From: Roseovarius nubinhibens ISM
GTDB taxonomy: Bacteria; Pseudomonadota; Alphaproteobacteria; Rhodobacterales; Rhodobacteraceae
Assembly: GCF_000152625.1 (NCBI RefSeq)
Contig: NZ_CH724156.1
Location: forward strand, 3,092,602-3,156,601
Length of the DNA stretch: 64,000 nucleotides
Direction of reading: 5' to 3'
Shown piece by piece: positions 19,727-32,124 of this stretch (positions are counted from its first letter, which is position 1; each line of letters starts with the position of its first letter). The translations under genes and the position numbers were made by a program. The notes under the pieces were generated by a model that was not told where the DNA came from, searched no databases, and was given only the letters and a program-made list of their open reading frames with translations.

Positions 19727-19844
19727 AATCTTCTCCGGTGGAACCAGCGGAATATAGGAAAATCCTAAACACTCTCAAGGGCCGATTTCAGCCTGCGTTA
19801 AGGCTCGCCCGGCAGATTACCCCGGCAACCAAGGGGTAGGTGAG

Positions 19845-20141
19845 ATGTATCTGAAGAAAGTTGAAGGGCCAAGGACTGTGACTTTGCCGGATGGGACGGT
19901 GCTCTGTCAGGCGGATTTGCCCGATCCGCGCACGCGCCGCTGGGTCGCGTCACGCAAGCTCTCGGTGGTGCGGGGCGTGCTGTATGGGTTGATCACGCAG
20001 GAGGAGGCGTTGCGGCGCTATGGGCTCAGCGAGGAGGAGTTTCGCGAATGGGTCCGCGCGGTGAGCCTGCATGGTGAAGCGGCGCTCAAGGTGACGGCGC
20101 TCAAGACATTTCGTGATGGGGGTGGTCACAAAGATGAATAG
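19845..20141 (+). CDS. sciP: SciP-type CtrA inhibitor (DUF1153)
   Basis: A 98-residue helix-turn-helix protein matching Caulobacter SciP (DUF1153): YLKKVEGPRTVTLPDGTVL at the N-terminus, WVASRKLSVVRGVLYGLIT, and EEALRRYGLSEEEFREW as the DNA-binding helices. In Caulobacter SciP binds CtrA and blocks activation at CtrA promoters. Here it lies directly upstream of ctrA on the same strand, 126 bp apart. ATG at 19845 has AGGTGAG adjacent. The functional assignment is inferred from family; the adjacency supports it. Confidence 0.9.
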   Translation: MYLKKVEGPRTVTLPDGTVLCQADLPDPRTRRWVASRKLSVVRGVLYGLITQEEALRRYGLSEEEFREWVRAVSLHGEAALKVTALKTFRDGGGHKDE

Positions 20142-20202
20142 CAGACGCGGTCTTTATTCGATTTGGCAACCGAGGGTTGTGGAGGTTCCTATGACGCTTA
20201 TA

Positions 20203-20219
20203 GTAACGGGTGGTTAACC
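20203..20219 (+). promoter_or_regulatory. Candidate CtrA box upstream of ctrA
   Basis: GTAA-CGGGTGG-TTAACC matches the CtrA consensus TTAA-N7-TTAACC at all but the first base. It lies 48 bp before the ctrA start and would fit autoregulation. No GANTC (CcrM) site is visible in the 126-bp gap. Confidence 0.5.
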
Positions 20220-20267
20220 AATTTTCGCCAGTGTCTATCGCAATCGATGACCATTCGGAGAAGTTTA

Positions 20268-20984
20268 ATGCGCGTATTACTGGTGGAAGACGATCCCACG
20301 ACATCGAAGAGCATCGAGATGATGCTCAGCCATGCCAATCTCAATGTCTATACGACATCGCTTGGCGAAGAGGGTGTCGATCTGGCGCGGCTTTATGATT
20401 ACGATTTGATCCTTCTCGACCTCGGTCTGCCGGATATGACGGGCCATGAGGTGCTGCGGCAGCTGCGGCTGGCGCGGATCGAGACGCCGATCCTGATCCT
20501 GTCGGGGTCGGATGATACGGACAACAAGATCAAGGGATTTGGCTTTGGCGCCGATGATTACCTCACCAAGCCGTTCCATCGGGACGAGCTGGTGGCGCGC
20601 ATTCATGCGATCATCCGCCGGTCCAAGGGCCATTCGCAATCGGTGATTCGCACCGGCGAGATCAATGTGAACCTCGACGCGAAGACGGTCGATGTGGACG
20701 GCAAGACCGTGCATCTCACCGGCAAGGAATATCAGATGCTCGAGCTGTTGAGCCTGCGCAAGGGCACGACGCTCACCAAGGAGATGTTCCTCAACCATCT
20801 CTATGGCGGCATGGATGAGCCGGAGCTCAAGATCATCGATGTGTTCATCTGCAAGCTGCGCAAGAAGCTCAGCCAGGCCACCGGCGGCGACAATCATATC
20901 GAGACGGTCTGGGGCCGGGGCTATGTGCTGCGCGATCCCGAGAGCACGCAGAACCGCGACGGGCGGCTCGCCATCGGGGCCTGA
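20268..20984 (+). CDS. ctrA: Response regulator CtrA, cell-cycle/motility master regulator
   Basis: OmpR-type response regulator of 238 residues. The receiver domain has acidic residues EDD near the N-terminus, phospho-acceptor D51 in [11 protein letters not shown] and Lys in YLTKPF. The winged-helix domain (about 125-230) reads [20 protein letters not shown] and [12 protein letters not shown]. Near-identity to Caulobacter CtrA in these segments makes the call firm. In Rhodobacterales CtrA is usually non-essential and drives motility, gene-transfer-agent and quorum-linked genes. ATG at 20268 has GGAG at 7-nt spacing; the in-frame ATG at 20163 is too far upstream. Confidence 0.96.
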   Translation: MRVLLVEDDPTTSKSIEMMLSHANLNVYTTSLGEEGVDLARLYDYDLILLDLGLPDMTGHEVLRQLRLARIETPILILSGSDDTDNKIKGFGFGADDYLTKPFHRDELVARIHAIIRRSKGHSQSVIRTGEINVNLDAKTVDVDGKTVHLTGKEYQMLELLSLRKGTTLTKEMFLNHLYGGMDEPELKIIDVFICKLRKKLSQATGGDNHIETVWGRGYVLRDPESTQNRDGRLAIGA

Positions 20985-21012
20985 CGGACCGGGGTCTGTG
21001 GCGCTGTGGTGA

Positions 21013-25445
<4,433 letters not shown>

Positions 25446-25499
25446 GCCGCGTTTTGTTCCAATTTCTTACCCTATAAAATCAAGCACTTGGGGATATTT

Positions 25500-25545
25500 G
25501 TTCCTAAGTGTTCTCAAATGTTCTTAAAAAGTTCTTTACAGGTTC
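25500..25545 (+). promoter_or_regulatory. Tandem GTTC array, candidate LexA (SOS) operators
   Basis: GTTC occurs at 25500, 25510, 25520, 25531 and 25542, i.e. steps of 10, 10, 11 and 11 bp, all on one face of the helix. The last three elements make two overlapping exact GTTC-N7-GTTC sites (TTAAAAA and TTTACAG as spacers), the form bound by LexA in Rhodobacter and other alphaproteobacteria. An inverted GAAC sits at 25558-25561. An AT-rich TATAAA at 25473-25478 is a candidate -10 box. The array ends 48 bp before the 39-aa gene. Confidence 0.6.
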
Positions 25546-25593
25546 CGGAAAAAATGAGAACAAATAAGCAACACGCAATCAAGGGAGGTTACG

Positions 25594-25713
25594 ATGCTTC
25601 GCCAGATCACCACCACCGCCAGCCGCTGTGACACGCTTTTGAGCGATGCCATTGGCGGCGCTGCCTTGATGGTCTTGCTGATCGGAGGTCTCTACCTGCC
25701 CGGATTGTTCTGA
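25594..25713 (+). CDS. 39-aa hydrophobic peptide, possibly SOS-regulated
   Basis: Short gene after recG with an almost ideal ribosome binding site, AAGGGAGG 5 nt before ATG 25594. The peptide starts MLRQITTTASRCDTLLSDA and ends with one hydrophobic segment, GGAALMVLLIGGLYLPGLF, so it is probably membrane-inserted with a mildly basic/polar N-terminus and one Cys. I recognise no named family. The GTTC array upstream suggests DNA-damage control, by analogy only, like small SOS-induced membrane peptides such as TisB. A long 3' untranslated stretch and a strong terminator follow. Confidence 0.7.
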   Translation: MLRQITTTASRCDTLLSDAIGGAALMVLLIGGLYLPGLF

Positions 25714-25884
25714 GTTCTGCCTGCGACCCTTCCGTACCGGCGCGCAAGACGCATCACCTGTCCCCAAGCGATGATGCCGCGCGATCCATATCTGTCCCAT
25801 TGGACGCGATTGCCCGGGTTTCTCTGCCTGTTTCCCCGGCCTCAGATATGCGCCCCGGATCCCGACGGAAGCCGCAATTCCTGA

Positions 25885-25919
25885 CCGCCGCCATGCCCAG
25901 CATGTGCGGCGGCTTTTTT
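25885..25919 (+). terminator. Rho-independent terminator after the 39-aa gene
   Basis: CCGCCGC, a loop containing the CATG/CATG palindrome, GCGGCGG, then CTTTTTTA. It ends a roughly 170-nt stretch (25714-25884) without a convincing gene, which would be a long 3' UTR or an sRNA. Confidence 0.85.
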
Positions 25920-25933
25920 ATGGGCGGGGGGAT

Positions 25934-26389
25934 TTAGGCGCAGCTTTGCTTTGCGAGCTCGTCGAGCGCCTCGACTGAGGCGTCGAGGGTCAGCAGGATC
26001 GAGGCGTGGCGGTTTTTATAGTCGCGGGCGGGTTGCAGCACTTCGAGCCCGTCGAAGGGCGCGGGCGGCACCGGGCCGCCGTCCTTGAGCATGTGCCGCA
26101 GCGCGTCGCGGGCCTGGGTCACCTCGGCCCGGGTCAGCCCGATGATATTGGCGCCGACGATGCTGGCCGCGGCCTGGCCCAGAGCGCAGGCTTTGACGTC
26201 CTGGGCATAATCGGTGATCCGGCCCTGATCATCGGTGTTGATGTCCACGGTCACGGTCGAGCCACAGAGCGGCGCGCGTTTCTTGACGCTGGCCGAGGGC
26301 GCGTCGAGCCGGCCCACCCGAGGCATATCGGCGGCGAGCGCGAGAATTCGGGCTGAATAAAGCTTGATCAGATCGGTTTCGCCGCTCAT
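25934..26389 (-). CDS. Iron-sulfur cluster assembly scaffold protein (IscU/NifU-N type)
   Basis: A 151-residue protein resembling the NifU N-terminal/SufU-like scaffold. Three family Cys-bearing or ligand regions are visible: APLCGSTVTVDI, KACALGQAAASIVGAN and the C-terminal DYKNRHASILLTLDA (His in place of the third Cys region), plus a terminal KQSCA. It may hold or transfer Fe-S clusters, but it is a divergent member and could serve a narrower role. ATG at 26389 has AAGGAAAAG upstream; the longer frame to 26455 overlaps the hisI start. Divergent from hisI. Confidence 0.8.
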   Translation of the reverse strand: MSGETDLIKLYSARILALAADMPRVGRLDAPSASVKKRAPLCGSTVTVDINTDDQGRITDYAQDVKACALGQAAASIVGANIIGLTRAEVTQARDALRHMLKDGGPVPPAPFDGLEVLQPARDYKNRHASILLTLDASVEALDELAKQSCA

Positions 26390-26453
26390 GGCTTTTCCTT
26401 TGTGTCGCTGTCTCTTAGATAGACCTGCACGCCGGACAAGGAAAGGGCCCCGC

Positions 26454-26816
26454 ATGACATTCGATCCCGCAACCCTGCGCTATGATGCCGCCGGGCTCAT
26501 CCCCGCCATTGCCCAAGATGCCGAGACCGGCGAGATTTTGATGATGGCCTGGATGTCGTCGGAGGCGGTGGCGCGCACGCTCGAGACCGGGCGGGTGACC
26601 TATTGGAGCCGGTCGCGCCAGAGCTTCTGGATCAAGGGCGAAACCAGCGGCCATGTGCAGGAGCTGGTGGAGATGCGCGTCGATTGCGACCGCGATTGCC
26701 TTTTGGTGCTGATCCGGCAGACCGGGCCTGCCTGTCACACCAACCGCCGCAGCTGTTTCTACACGGCGCTGCGCGACGGGGAAGAGGTCGAGATCATGGC
26801 GCCGATGGCGGAGTGA
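26454..26816 (+). CDS. hisI: Phosphoribosyl-AMP cyclohydrolase
   Basis: Third step of histidine synthesis, opening the purine ring of PR-AMP. The 120 residues show the metal site MRVDCDRDCLLVLIRQ and the Cys/His motif GPACHTNRRSCFY, plus MMAWMSSEAVARTL and TYWSRSRQSFWIKGETSGH. It is a stand-alone HisI without the HisE domain, as usual in alphaproteobacteria, and lies away from other his genes. ATG at 26454; the upstream in-frame ATG at 26364 lies in the divergent gene. Confidence 0.97.
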   Translation: MTFDPATLRYDAAGLIPAIAQDAETGEILMMAWMSSEAVARTLETGRVTYWSRSRQSFWIKGETSGHVQELVEMRVDCDRDCLLVLIRQTGPACHTNRRSCFYTALRDGEEVEIMAPMAE

Positions 26817-26887
26817 CGGGGGAGGGGCGCGGCCCCTCTTGGCCCAAGGGCCAATTCACCCCGGGATATTTCCCGCCAGAAGATGCG

Positions 26888-26913
26888 AAAACCCCGCCAT
26901 GCGGCGGGGTTTT
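26888..26913. terminator. Bidirectional terminator between hisI and the methyltransferase
   Basis: AAAACCCCGCC-ATGC-GGCGGGGTTTT, an 11-bp perfect stem with A-run and T-run on its two sides. It serves both convergent genes. Confidence 0.9.
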
Positions 26914-26935
26914 GCTTTGGTTTTGCGGGGTTCGA

Positions 26936-27997
26936 TCAGGCGCGGCGGCGGCGGCCACCGGTGCGGCCGGCGCGGCCGCGGCCTTCTTCGCCGGCTTTCG
27001 GCGGGGCCTTGTTGAACTTGATCCAATTGCCGCCATGCGGGTCGTTGTTGGTCAGGAAGTTGGCGGCGAGGATCGCCTCCATCTCCTTGCCGGCGCGCGG
27101 CTTGGTCGAGCCGAGGCCGAAGAGCTGACAGAAGGTTTCGTCATCCATATCCTCGGGCAGCACCAGACCGGCGGCGGCGACTTCGAGCTTTTTGGCTTCG
27201 ATCTCGGCCATTTTCACCGGCAGCGCCACCGGGTTCATGATCGCGGAGGTCATGCCCGCGCCCATGGCCATCGGCAGGAAGGCGTTGTTGATGCCGTGAC
27301 GGTTGGGCAGGCCGAAGGAGATGTTCGACGCGCCGCAGGTGGTGTTGACGCCCAGCTCTTCGCGCAGTTTGCGGACCAGGGTGAAGACCTGCTGACCGGC
27401 GGTGCCCATGGCGCCGATCGGCATGACCAGCGGGTCGACCACGATGTCATGCGCCGGGATGCCGAAATCGGCGGCGCGTTCGACGATCTTCTTGGCCACG
27501 GCGAAGCGGACCTCGGGATCCTCGGAAATGCCGGTGTCGTCGTTGGAGATGGCCACCACCGGCACGTTGTATTTCTTGACCAGCGGCAGCACGAACTCGA
27601 GCCGGTCCTCTTCGCCGGTGACCGAGTTCAGCAGCGGACGGCCTTCGCAGGCCTGCAGACCGGCCTCGAGCGCGGCGGGGACCGAGCTGTCGATACAGAG
27701 CGGCACGTCGACGAGGCCTTGCACCAGCTCGACGATCTTGGTCATCAGCGGCGGTTCGGTCTCGTTCGGGTTGGGGTTCGAGTTATAGACCACGCCCGCG
27801 TTGATATCGAGCACCGTGGCGCCGGCCTCGACCTGGGCGATGGCATCGGCTTCGACGGTCGAAAAATCGCCGGCCTCAAGTTCGGCTGCGAGCTTTTTGC
27901 GCCCGGTGGGGTTGATGCGTTCACCAATCACGCAGAACGGCTGATCAAAGCCGATGATGGCGGTTTTGGTTTTGCTCTCGACGACAGTGCGGGTCAT
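26936..27997 (-). CDS. Pterin-binding methyltetrahydrofolate:corrinoid methyltransferase (MetH-like module)
   Basis: A 353-residue TIM-barrel protein of the DHPS-like pterin-binding family found as the methyl-THF domain of MetH and in corrinoid methyltransferases. Visible motifs: VIGERINPTGRKKLA near the N-terminus, VLDINAGVV, PLCIDSSVPAALEAGL, NSVTGEEDR and TTCGASNISFGLP. The C-terminus ends in an Arg/Gly-rich tail. Roseobacters are reported to use a methionine synthase split into separate homocysteine, pterin and cobalamin polypeptides; this is a good candidate for the pterin part, consistent with the MetF-like gene just upstream. ATG at 27997 has AGGAAG upstream. Confidence 0.88.
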   Translation of the reverse strand: MTRTVVESKTKTAIIGFDQPFCVIGERINPTGRKKLAAELEAGDFSTVEADAIAQVEAGATVLDINAGVVYNSNPNPNETEPPLMTKIVELVQGLVDVPLCIDSSVPAALEAGLQACEGRPLLNSVTGEEDRLEFVLPLVKKYNVPVVAISNDDTGISEDPEVRFAVAKKIVERAADFGIPAHDIVVDPLVMPIGAMGTAGQQVFTLVRKLREELGVNTTCGASNISFGLPNRHGINNAFLPMAMGAGMTSAIMNPVALPVKMAEIEAKKLEVAAAGLVLPEDMDDETFCQLFGLGSTKPRAGKEMEAILAANFLTNNDPHGGNWIKFNKAPPKAGEEGRGRAGRTGGRRRRA

Positions 27998-28007
27998 GTA
28001 ACTTCCT

Positions 28008-28937
28008 TTAGGCGGGGTTGACGGGCTGGGTGGACGCGCCACCGTTTTCGATGGCCCATGTGGCATTGGTCTTGATCCCGCCCAGCGGGAAGAAATGCAC
28101 GTTGGTGATGTTGAAATCCGGGTTGGCGGCCTTGTGGGCGGCCAGCTCGGCGATGACATCGGTGGGCTCGTAGGGCAGCAGCAGCTTGGACACGTCCATG
28201 GCGCGTTTCTGCAGAACCTTGAGCGACGGGCCGACACCGCAGGCGATGGCAAACTTGATCAGCGTCTGCAGCTTGGCCGGGCCGGCGATGCCGATATGGA
28301 TGGGCAGGGTGACGCCCGCCTCGCGCAGGCTGTCGGCCCAGGCGATGATCGGCTTGGCGTCGAAGGCAAACTGTGTCGCCAGCGCCATTTCGGCATCGGT
28401 GGTTTCGTTGAATTTCGTCTTCCAGCGCAGAGCGGCATCGACATTGGTCGAGGAGCCATCGGGATCGATGTCCTTGTTGCCCTCGGGGTGGCCGGCGACA
28501 TGCAGCCGGGTAAAGCCCGCGCGGTCGAACTCGCCGGTTTCCAGAAGCTGCATCGAGCTGTCGAAATCGCCATGCGGGTTGGTCACGCCACCGGCCAGCA
28601 GAAGCGCCTGTTTGACGTCGGCCTCGCCCTGATAGCGGGCGATCCAATCGGTGAGCGTGGCGCGGTCCTTGATGATGCGCGCCGGGAAATGCGGCATCAC
28701 CGGAAAGCCTTCGGCGTTGATCCGTTTGGCGGTGGCGACCATGTCCTCGATCGGCGTGCCCTCGATATGGGCGATATAGACGCGGGTGCCTTCGGGCAGC
28801 AGGGCGCGGAAATCCTCGACCTTCTCGGCGGTGCGCGGCATCACCTCGATCGAGTAATCCTTGAGGAAGGCCTCGACCTGACCATTGACGGGCGTGTCGG
28901 CGGGTTTCTCACGTTTGCGGAAATTCAACAGAGCCAT
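28008..28937 (-). CDS. Methylenetetrahydrofolate reductase family protein
   Basis: A 309-residue TIM-barrel protein of the MetF type: RVYIAHIEGTPIEDMVATAK, NAEGFPVMPHFPARI, KQALLLAGG, VAGHPEGNKDID and the C-terminal VHFFPLGGIKTNATWA. It would make 5-methyl-THF with a flavin, feeding the methyltransferase encoded 10 nt downstream. It is a divergent MetF, so another C1 oxidation direction (from methyl-THF) is possible. ATG at 28937 has GGGAGG at 5-nt spacing, shorter than the in-frame ATG at 28964, which overlaps the upstream gene's stop. Confidence 0.85.
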   Translation of the reverse strand: MALLNFRKREKPADTPVNGQVEAFLKDYSIEVMPRTAEKVEDFRALLPEGTRVYIAHIEGTPIEDMVATAKRINAEGFPVMPHFPARIIKDRATLTDWIARYQGEADVKQALLLAGGVTNPHGDFDSSMQLLETGEFDRAGFTRLHVAGHPEGNKDIDPDGSSTNVDAALRWKTKFNETTDAEMALATQFAFDAKPIIAWADSLREAGVTLPIHIGIAGPAKLQTLIKFAIACGVGPSLKVLQKRAMDVSKLLLPYEPTDVIAELAAHKAANPDFNITNVHFFPLGGIKTNATWAIENGGASTQPVNPA

Positions 28938-28963
28938 CGCGGCCTCCCAGAGTGTACGGGGCA

Positions 28964-29260
28964 TTAAGCCCAGCCATCATTGGCGATCAGTTGCTTGATG
29001 CGCTCCTGATCATATTCAGCGTCGAGCCGGGCAACCTCGGCTTCGACAATCTCGGCGGGATCGCCCTCGATCTGGACCGGCGCGGCCTTGCGCCACTCGG
29101 CCAGATAGGCATCGGTGTCCTGTGCGCCCACTTTCATGGCCGCGCGGTCGATGGCCTGTTCGAACCGTTCGGGAAGCGGTTTTTTCGCGCCCCGGCGGCC
29201 CTTGCCCACGATGACCTGCGCGGGAATGTCGCGCCAGTATACGATTGTCACATCAGCCAT
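28964..29260 (-). CDS. 98-aa conserved protein of the so-called virulence factor family (PF13769-like)
   Basis: Small soluble protein beginning VTIVYWRDIPAQVIVGKG and continuing with KKPLPERFEQAIDRAAMK, a pattern I associate with the family annotated as 'Virulence_fact'. That name is uninformative. Its place as first gene of the operon with the MetF-like and pterin methyltransferase genes is recurrent in Rhodobacterales and suggests a role in the same methyl-transfer system. ATG at 29260 has GGGGAA at 6-nt spacing. A GTCGA-TTT-TCGAC palindrome lies about 57 bp upstream. Confidence 0.8.
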   Translation of the reverse strand: MADVTIVYWRDIPAQVIVGKGRRGAKKPLPERFEQAIDRAAMKVGAQDTDAYLAEWRKAAPVQIEGDPAEIVEAEVARLDAEYDQERIKQLIANDGWA

Positions 29261-29498
29261 GGTTGATTCCCCGTTTTCGATTGATCCTGTCTAAACCGCG
29301 CCCAAGGGTCCGCGACGTCGATTTTCGACATAAACGCTTCGTGCTGCGACCTTTGGCGACCATGCGACAGCCAGCGGGGAATGGCCAGAGAGGCGCGGTG
29401 GAGAAATCTTCATCATCAAGATGAGCCCTGCTCGGCGCTTGCGGAGCGTCAGGGAAAGACCTAGGTTAAAGGTAACTCGAAATGGAGGGCGTGACGTG

Positions 29499-30611
29499 AT
29501 GGCGCCCAAGCGTCCCAAAGGTGCGGGCGCACTCCCGAAGCCGGTCGAGAGCGCCGCGCCCGAACAGCCCCGATCCCGTCCGCTTTATGCGGCGCTGGAC
29601 CTGGGAACGAACAGTTGTCGCATGCTGATTGCCGAACCGAGGGGCAATCAGTTCAAAGTTGTGGACAGCTTTTCGAAATCCGTGCAGCTCGGCTCTGGTC
29701 TGGAGAAGACCGGGCGGCTGTCGCGCGGCTCGATCGCGCGGACCATTCAGGCGCTGCGGGTCTGTCAGCAAAAGCTCAAGCGGCACAAGGTGCGCAACAT
29801 GCGGCTGGTGGCGACCGAGGCCTGTCGGCGGGCGGTGAATGGTGAGCAGTTCCTCAACCGGGTGGCGCGGGAGACCGGGCTCAAGCTCGAGATCATCCGG
29901 CCGCAGGAAGAGGCGCAGCTGGCGGTGGTGTCCTGTGCGCCGCTGGTCAGCCCGAAGACCGATCAGCTCTTGGTGGTGGATATCGGCGGCGGCTCGACCG
30001 AGCTTGTCTGGATCGACCTGACGGCGGTGCCAGAGCAGGAGCGGATCAAATCGATCATGCAGCTCTGCACCGGGTTCGACCGGCCCTGTGACGACGGCCC
30101 GCGGGCGCGGGTGGTGGATTGGATCAGCGTGCCGCTCGGCGTGGCGACGCTGCGCGATCAGTTCCAGGATGTCGAGGATGACGCGGCGCGGTTCGCGCTG
30201 ATGAGCTGGTTCTTCGAGGAAAACCTTGCGGAATTCGCGCCTTACAAGGAAGAGCAGGCGCGCGAAGGCTTTCAGATCGTCGGCACCAGCGGCACGGTGA
30301 CCACGGTCGCGGCCAGCCACCTTGGGCTGCGGCGCTATGACCGCAACCGCGTCGATGGGTTGCGCATGACGAGCAACGAGATAGATACGGTCATTCGCAG
30401 CTATCTGGCGCTTGGGCCTGAGGGGCGGCGGCGCGACCCCCGGATCGGGCTCGACCGGCAAGCGTTGATCATGTCCGGGGCGGCGATCCTGCAGGCGCTG
30501 TTGCGCTGTTGGCCGACGGATCGGCTGTCGGTGGCGGATCGCGGTCTGCGCGAAGGTATGTTATACGCCCAGATGGCCGCCGATGGCGTTTTGAGAGATG
30601 AGGACGAATGA
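29499..30611 (+). CDS. Exopolyphosphatase / guanosine pentaphosphatase family (Ppx/GppA)
   Basis: ASKHA-fold phosphatase acting on polyphosphate or pppGpp. The 370 residues show the phosphate 1 motif [17 protein letters not shown], phosphate 2 [13 protein letters not shown] and the [13 protein letters not shown] loop, then RGLREGML. It lacks the long C-terminal HD domain of E. coli Ppx, as common in alphaproteobacteria. Start ATG 29499 (a GTG immediately precedes it) with GGAGGG 9 nt upstream. The stop overlaps the rlmE start by 4 nt, so the two are cotranslated. The 238-bp gap upstream, shared with the divergent operon, shows no other gene. Confidence 0.92.
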   Translation: MAPKRPKGAGALPKPVESAAPEQPRSRPLYAALDLGTNSCRMLIAEPRGNQFKVVDSFSKSVQLGSGLEKTGRLSRGSIARTIQALRVCQQKLKRHKVRNMRLVATEACRRAVNGEQFLNRVARETGLKLEIIRPQEEAQLAVVSCAPLVSPKTDQLLVVDIGGGSTELVWIDLTAVPEQERIKSIMQLCTGFDRPCDDGPRARVVDWISVPLGVATLRDQFQDVEDDAARFALMSWFFEENLAEFAPYKEEQAREGFQIVGTSGTVTTVAASHLGLRRYDRNRVDGLRMTSNEIDTVIRSYLALGPEGRRRDPRIGLDRQALIMSGAAILQALLRCWPTDRLSVADRGLREGMLYAQMAADGVLRDEDE

Positions 30612-31327
30612 TGGCGAAGGGGCCGGACGGCAAGAACACCTCGGGACGCGGGCAGCGCGACCTTACGGTGAAGGTGAAAACCGCGCGGGGACGGCGCAAT
30701 TCCTCGACCCGCTGGCTGCAGCGGCAGCTCAACGATCCCTATGTGAAACGCGCGCAGGCCGAAGGCTATCGCGGGCGGGCGGCGTTCAAGATCATGGAGC
30801 TCGATGACAAGTTCCGTTTCCTGGTGAACGGCGCGCGGGTGGTCGATCTTGGCTGTGCGCCGGGCGGCTGGGCGCAGGTGGCGGTGCCGCGGATCAACGC
30901 GCTGGGCGAAAAGCCGGGCAAGGCGGTGGGCCGGTTCATCGGCGTCGATCTGCAAGAGGTCGAGCCGCTGGCGGGGGCCGAATTCCACGTGCTCGATTTC
31001 ATGGAAGACGGGGCCGATGACAAGGTCAAGGAATGGCTTGGCGGGCGCGCCGATGTGGTTATGTCCGACATGGCCGCGTCGAGTTCCGGCCATAAGCAGA
31101 CCGACCATCTGCGGATCATCGCACTGTGCGAGGCGGCGGCCTATCTCGCCTTTGACGTGCTCGAAGAGGGTGGGACGTTTGTCTCCAAGGTACTCGCCGG
31201 TGGGGCGGAAGGCGATTTGCAGAAACTGCTCAAGCAGCGGTTCACCAAGGTGGCCAATGTCAAACCGCCGGCGTCACGGCCTGACAGTTCCGAGAAATTC
31301 GTCATCGCCACCGGGTTTCGCGGCTAG
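30608..31327 (+). CDS. rlmE: 23S rRNA (uridine-2'-O-)-methyltransferase RlmE/FtsJ
   Basis: SAM-dependent methylation of U2552 in the ribosomal A-loop. The 239 residues show SAM motif [24 protein letters not shown] with the catalytic Asp, the catalytic Lys near [11 protein letters not shown], and [17 protein letters not shown] basic N-terminal extension ([20 protein letters not shown]) precedes the Rossmann fold. Starts within the ppx stop codon and ends directly before the next gene. Confidence 0.96.
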   Translation: MMAKGPDGKNTSGRGQRDLTVKVKTARGRRNSSTRWLQRQLNDPYVKRAQAEGYRGRAAFKIMELDDKFRFLVNGARVVDLGCAPGGWAQVAVPRINALGEKPGKAVGRFIGVDLQEVEPLAGAEFHVLDFMEDGADDKVKEWLGGRADVVMSDMAASSSGHKQTDHLRIIALCEAAAYLAFDVLEEGGTFVSKVLAGGAEGDLQKLLKQRFTKVANVKPPASRPDSSEKFVIATGFRG

Positions 31328-31906
31328 ATGCTGCGGGACGTGCCGCCGATCTGGTTCCTGCGCCATGGCGAGACCGAGTGGAACCTCGAGAAACGCATTC
31401 AGGGTCGCCGCGATTCCTCGCTGACCGCGCGGGGCGTCGGGCAGGCCCATGCGCAGGCGCGGCTCATGTCAGGGATCATCCCAGAAGTGCTGGGCGCGGG
31501 CGGCGGGCTCTTTGTGTCGCCGCAGGGGCGGGCGCAGGCCACGGCGCGGATCGCGCTGGCAGGGCATGGTTTTGCCACCGATGCAAGGCTCTCTGAGATC
31601 GACACCGGCGACTGGGAAGGCCAGCTGCGCAGCGAGGTGGTCGGCGGGCAGGACGGGCTCGCGGCCTATGCGGCGGCGCCGGGGGGCGAGGGCTTTGACG
31701 GTCTTTCGGCGCGGGTCACGGAATTTCTATCAGAACTGCGCGCGCCTGCGGTGATCGTGTCGCATGGCATTCTGGGGCAGGTGTTGCGCGGTTTGATCTG
31801 TGGGCTTGGACCCGACGAGATGGCGCGGCTCAGCAATCATCAGGGCTGTGCCTATCTGCTCAAAGAGGGCGGTGAAACGCTGCTCCGCGAAGAGGCGAAG
31901 GCCTAG
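31328..31906 (+). CDS. Histidine phosphatase (phosphoglycerate mutase-like)
   Basis: A 192-residue branch-2d-like histidine phosphatase. The catalytic motif is FLRHGETEWNLEKRIQGRRD, and the second His is in VIVSHGILGQVLRG. The spacing fits small cofactor-dependent mutase/phosphatase enzymes with diverse substrates (sugar phosphates, alpha-ribazole phosphate, nucleotides), and the substrate cannot be told. ATG abuts the rlmE stop codon with no gap, so it is the third gene of the ppx-rlmE operon. Confidence 0.9.
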   Translation: MLRDVPPIWFLRHGETEWNLEKRIQGRRDSSLTARGVGQAHAQARLMSGIIPEVLGAGGGLFVSPQGRAQATARIALAGHGFATDARLSEIDTGDWEGQLRSEVVGGQDGLAAYAAAPGGEGFDGLSARVTEFLSELRAPAVIVSHGILGQVLRGLICGLGPDEMARLSNHQGCAYLLKEGGETLLREEAKA

Positions 31907-31941
31907 CCGCGCGATTTCGATCACGCGCGCCTTTTGCCCTC

Positions 31942-31970
31942 TTGCAACGCTCCGCGCGCTTGGCTATGAC
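31942..31970 (+). promoter_or_regulatory. Candidate sigma-70 promoter for tRNA-Val
   Basis: TTGCAA (31942-31947) and TATGAC (31965-31970) are separated by 17 bp and end about 10 bp before the tRNA 5' end. Each box matches consensus at 4 of 6. Confidence 0.45.
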
Positions 31971-31980
31971 GCGGCACGGC

Positions 31981-32056
<76 letters not shown>

Positions 32057-32088
32057 TTTCCTCACATGCGAAACAGTCGAGCGCAGCC

Positions 32089-32118
32089 AAAACCGGGCGC
32101 CAGCCTTGGCCAGCGCCC
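32089..32118 (-). terminator. Terminator after dctM
   Basis: On the minus strand GGGCGC, a loop with an inner TGGCC-AAGGC fold, GCGCCC, then GGTTTTGG. It lies just past the dctM stop codon and before the convergent tRNA gene. The T-run is short. Confidence 0.6.
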
Positions 32119-32124
32119 GATGGG

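Noticed and set aside
25771..25884. 37-codon open frame after the 39-aa gene
   Set aside because: No Shine-Dalgarno; Pro/Arg-rich without hydrophobic or domain pattern; likely just untranslated sequence.
29291..29518. Minus-strand 75-codon frame in the metF/ppx gap
   Set aside because: Overlaps the ppx start, no ribosome binding site, no recognisable sequence; region 29261-29498 otherwise shows only promoter-type sequence and a GTCGA-TTT-TCGAC palindrome.
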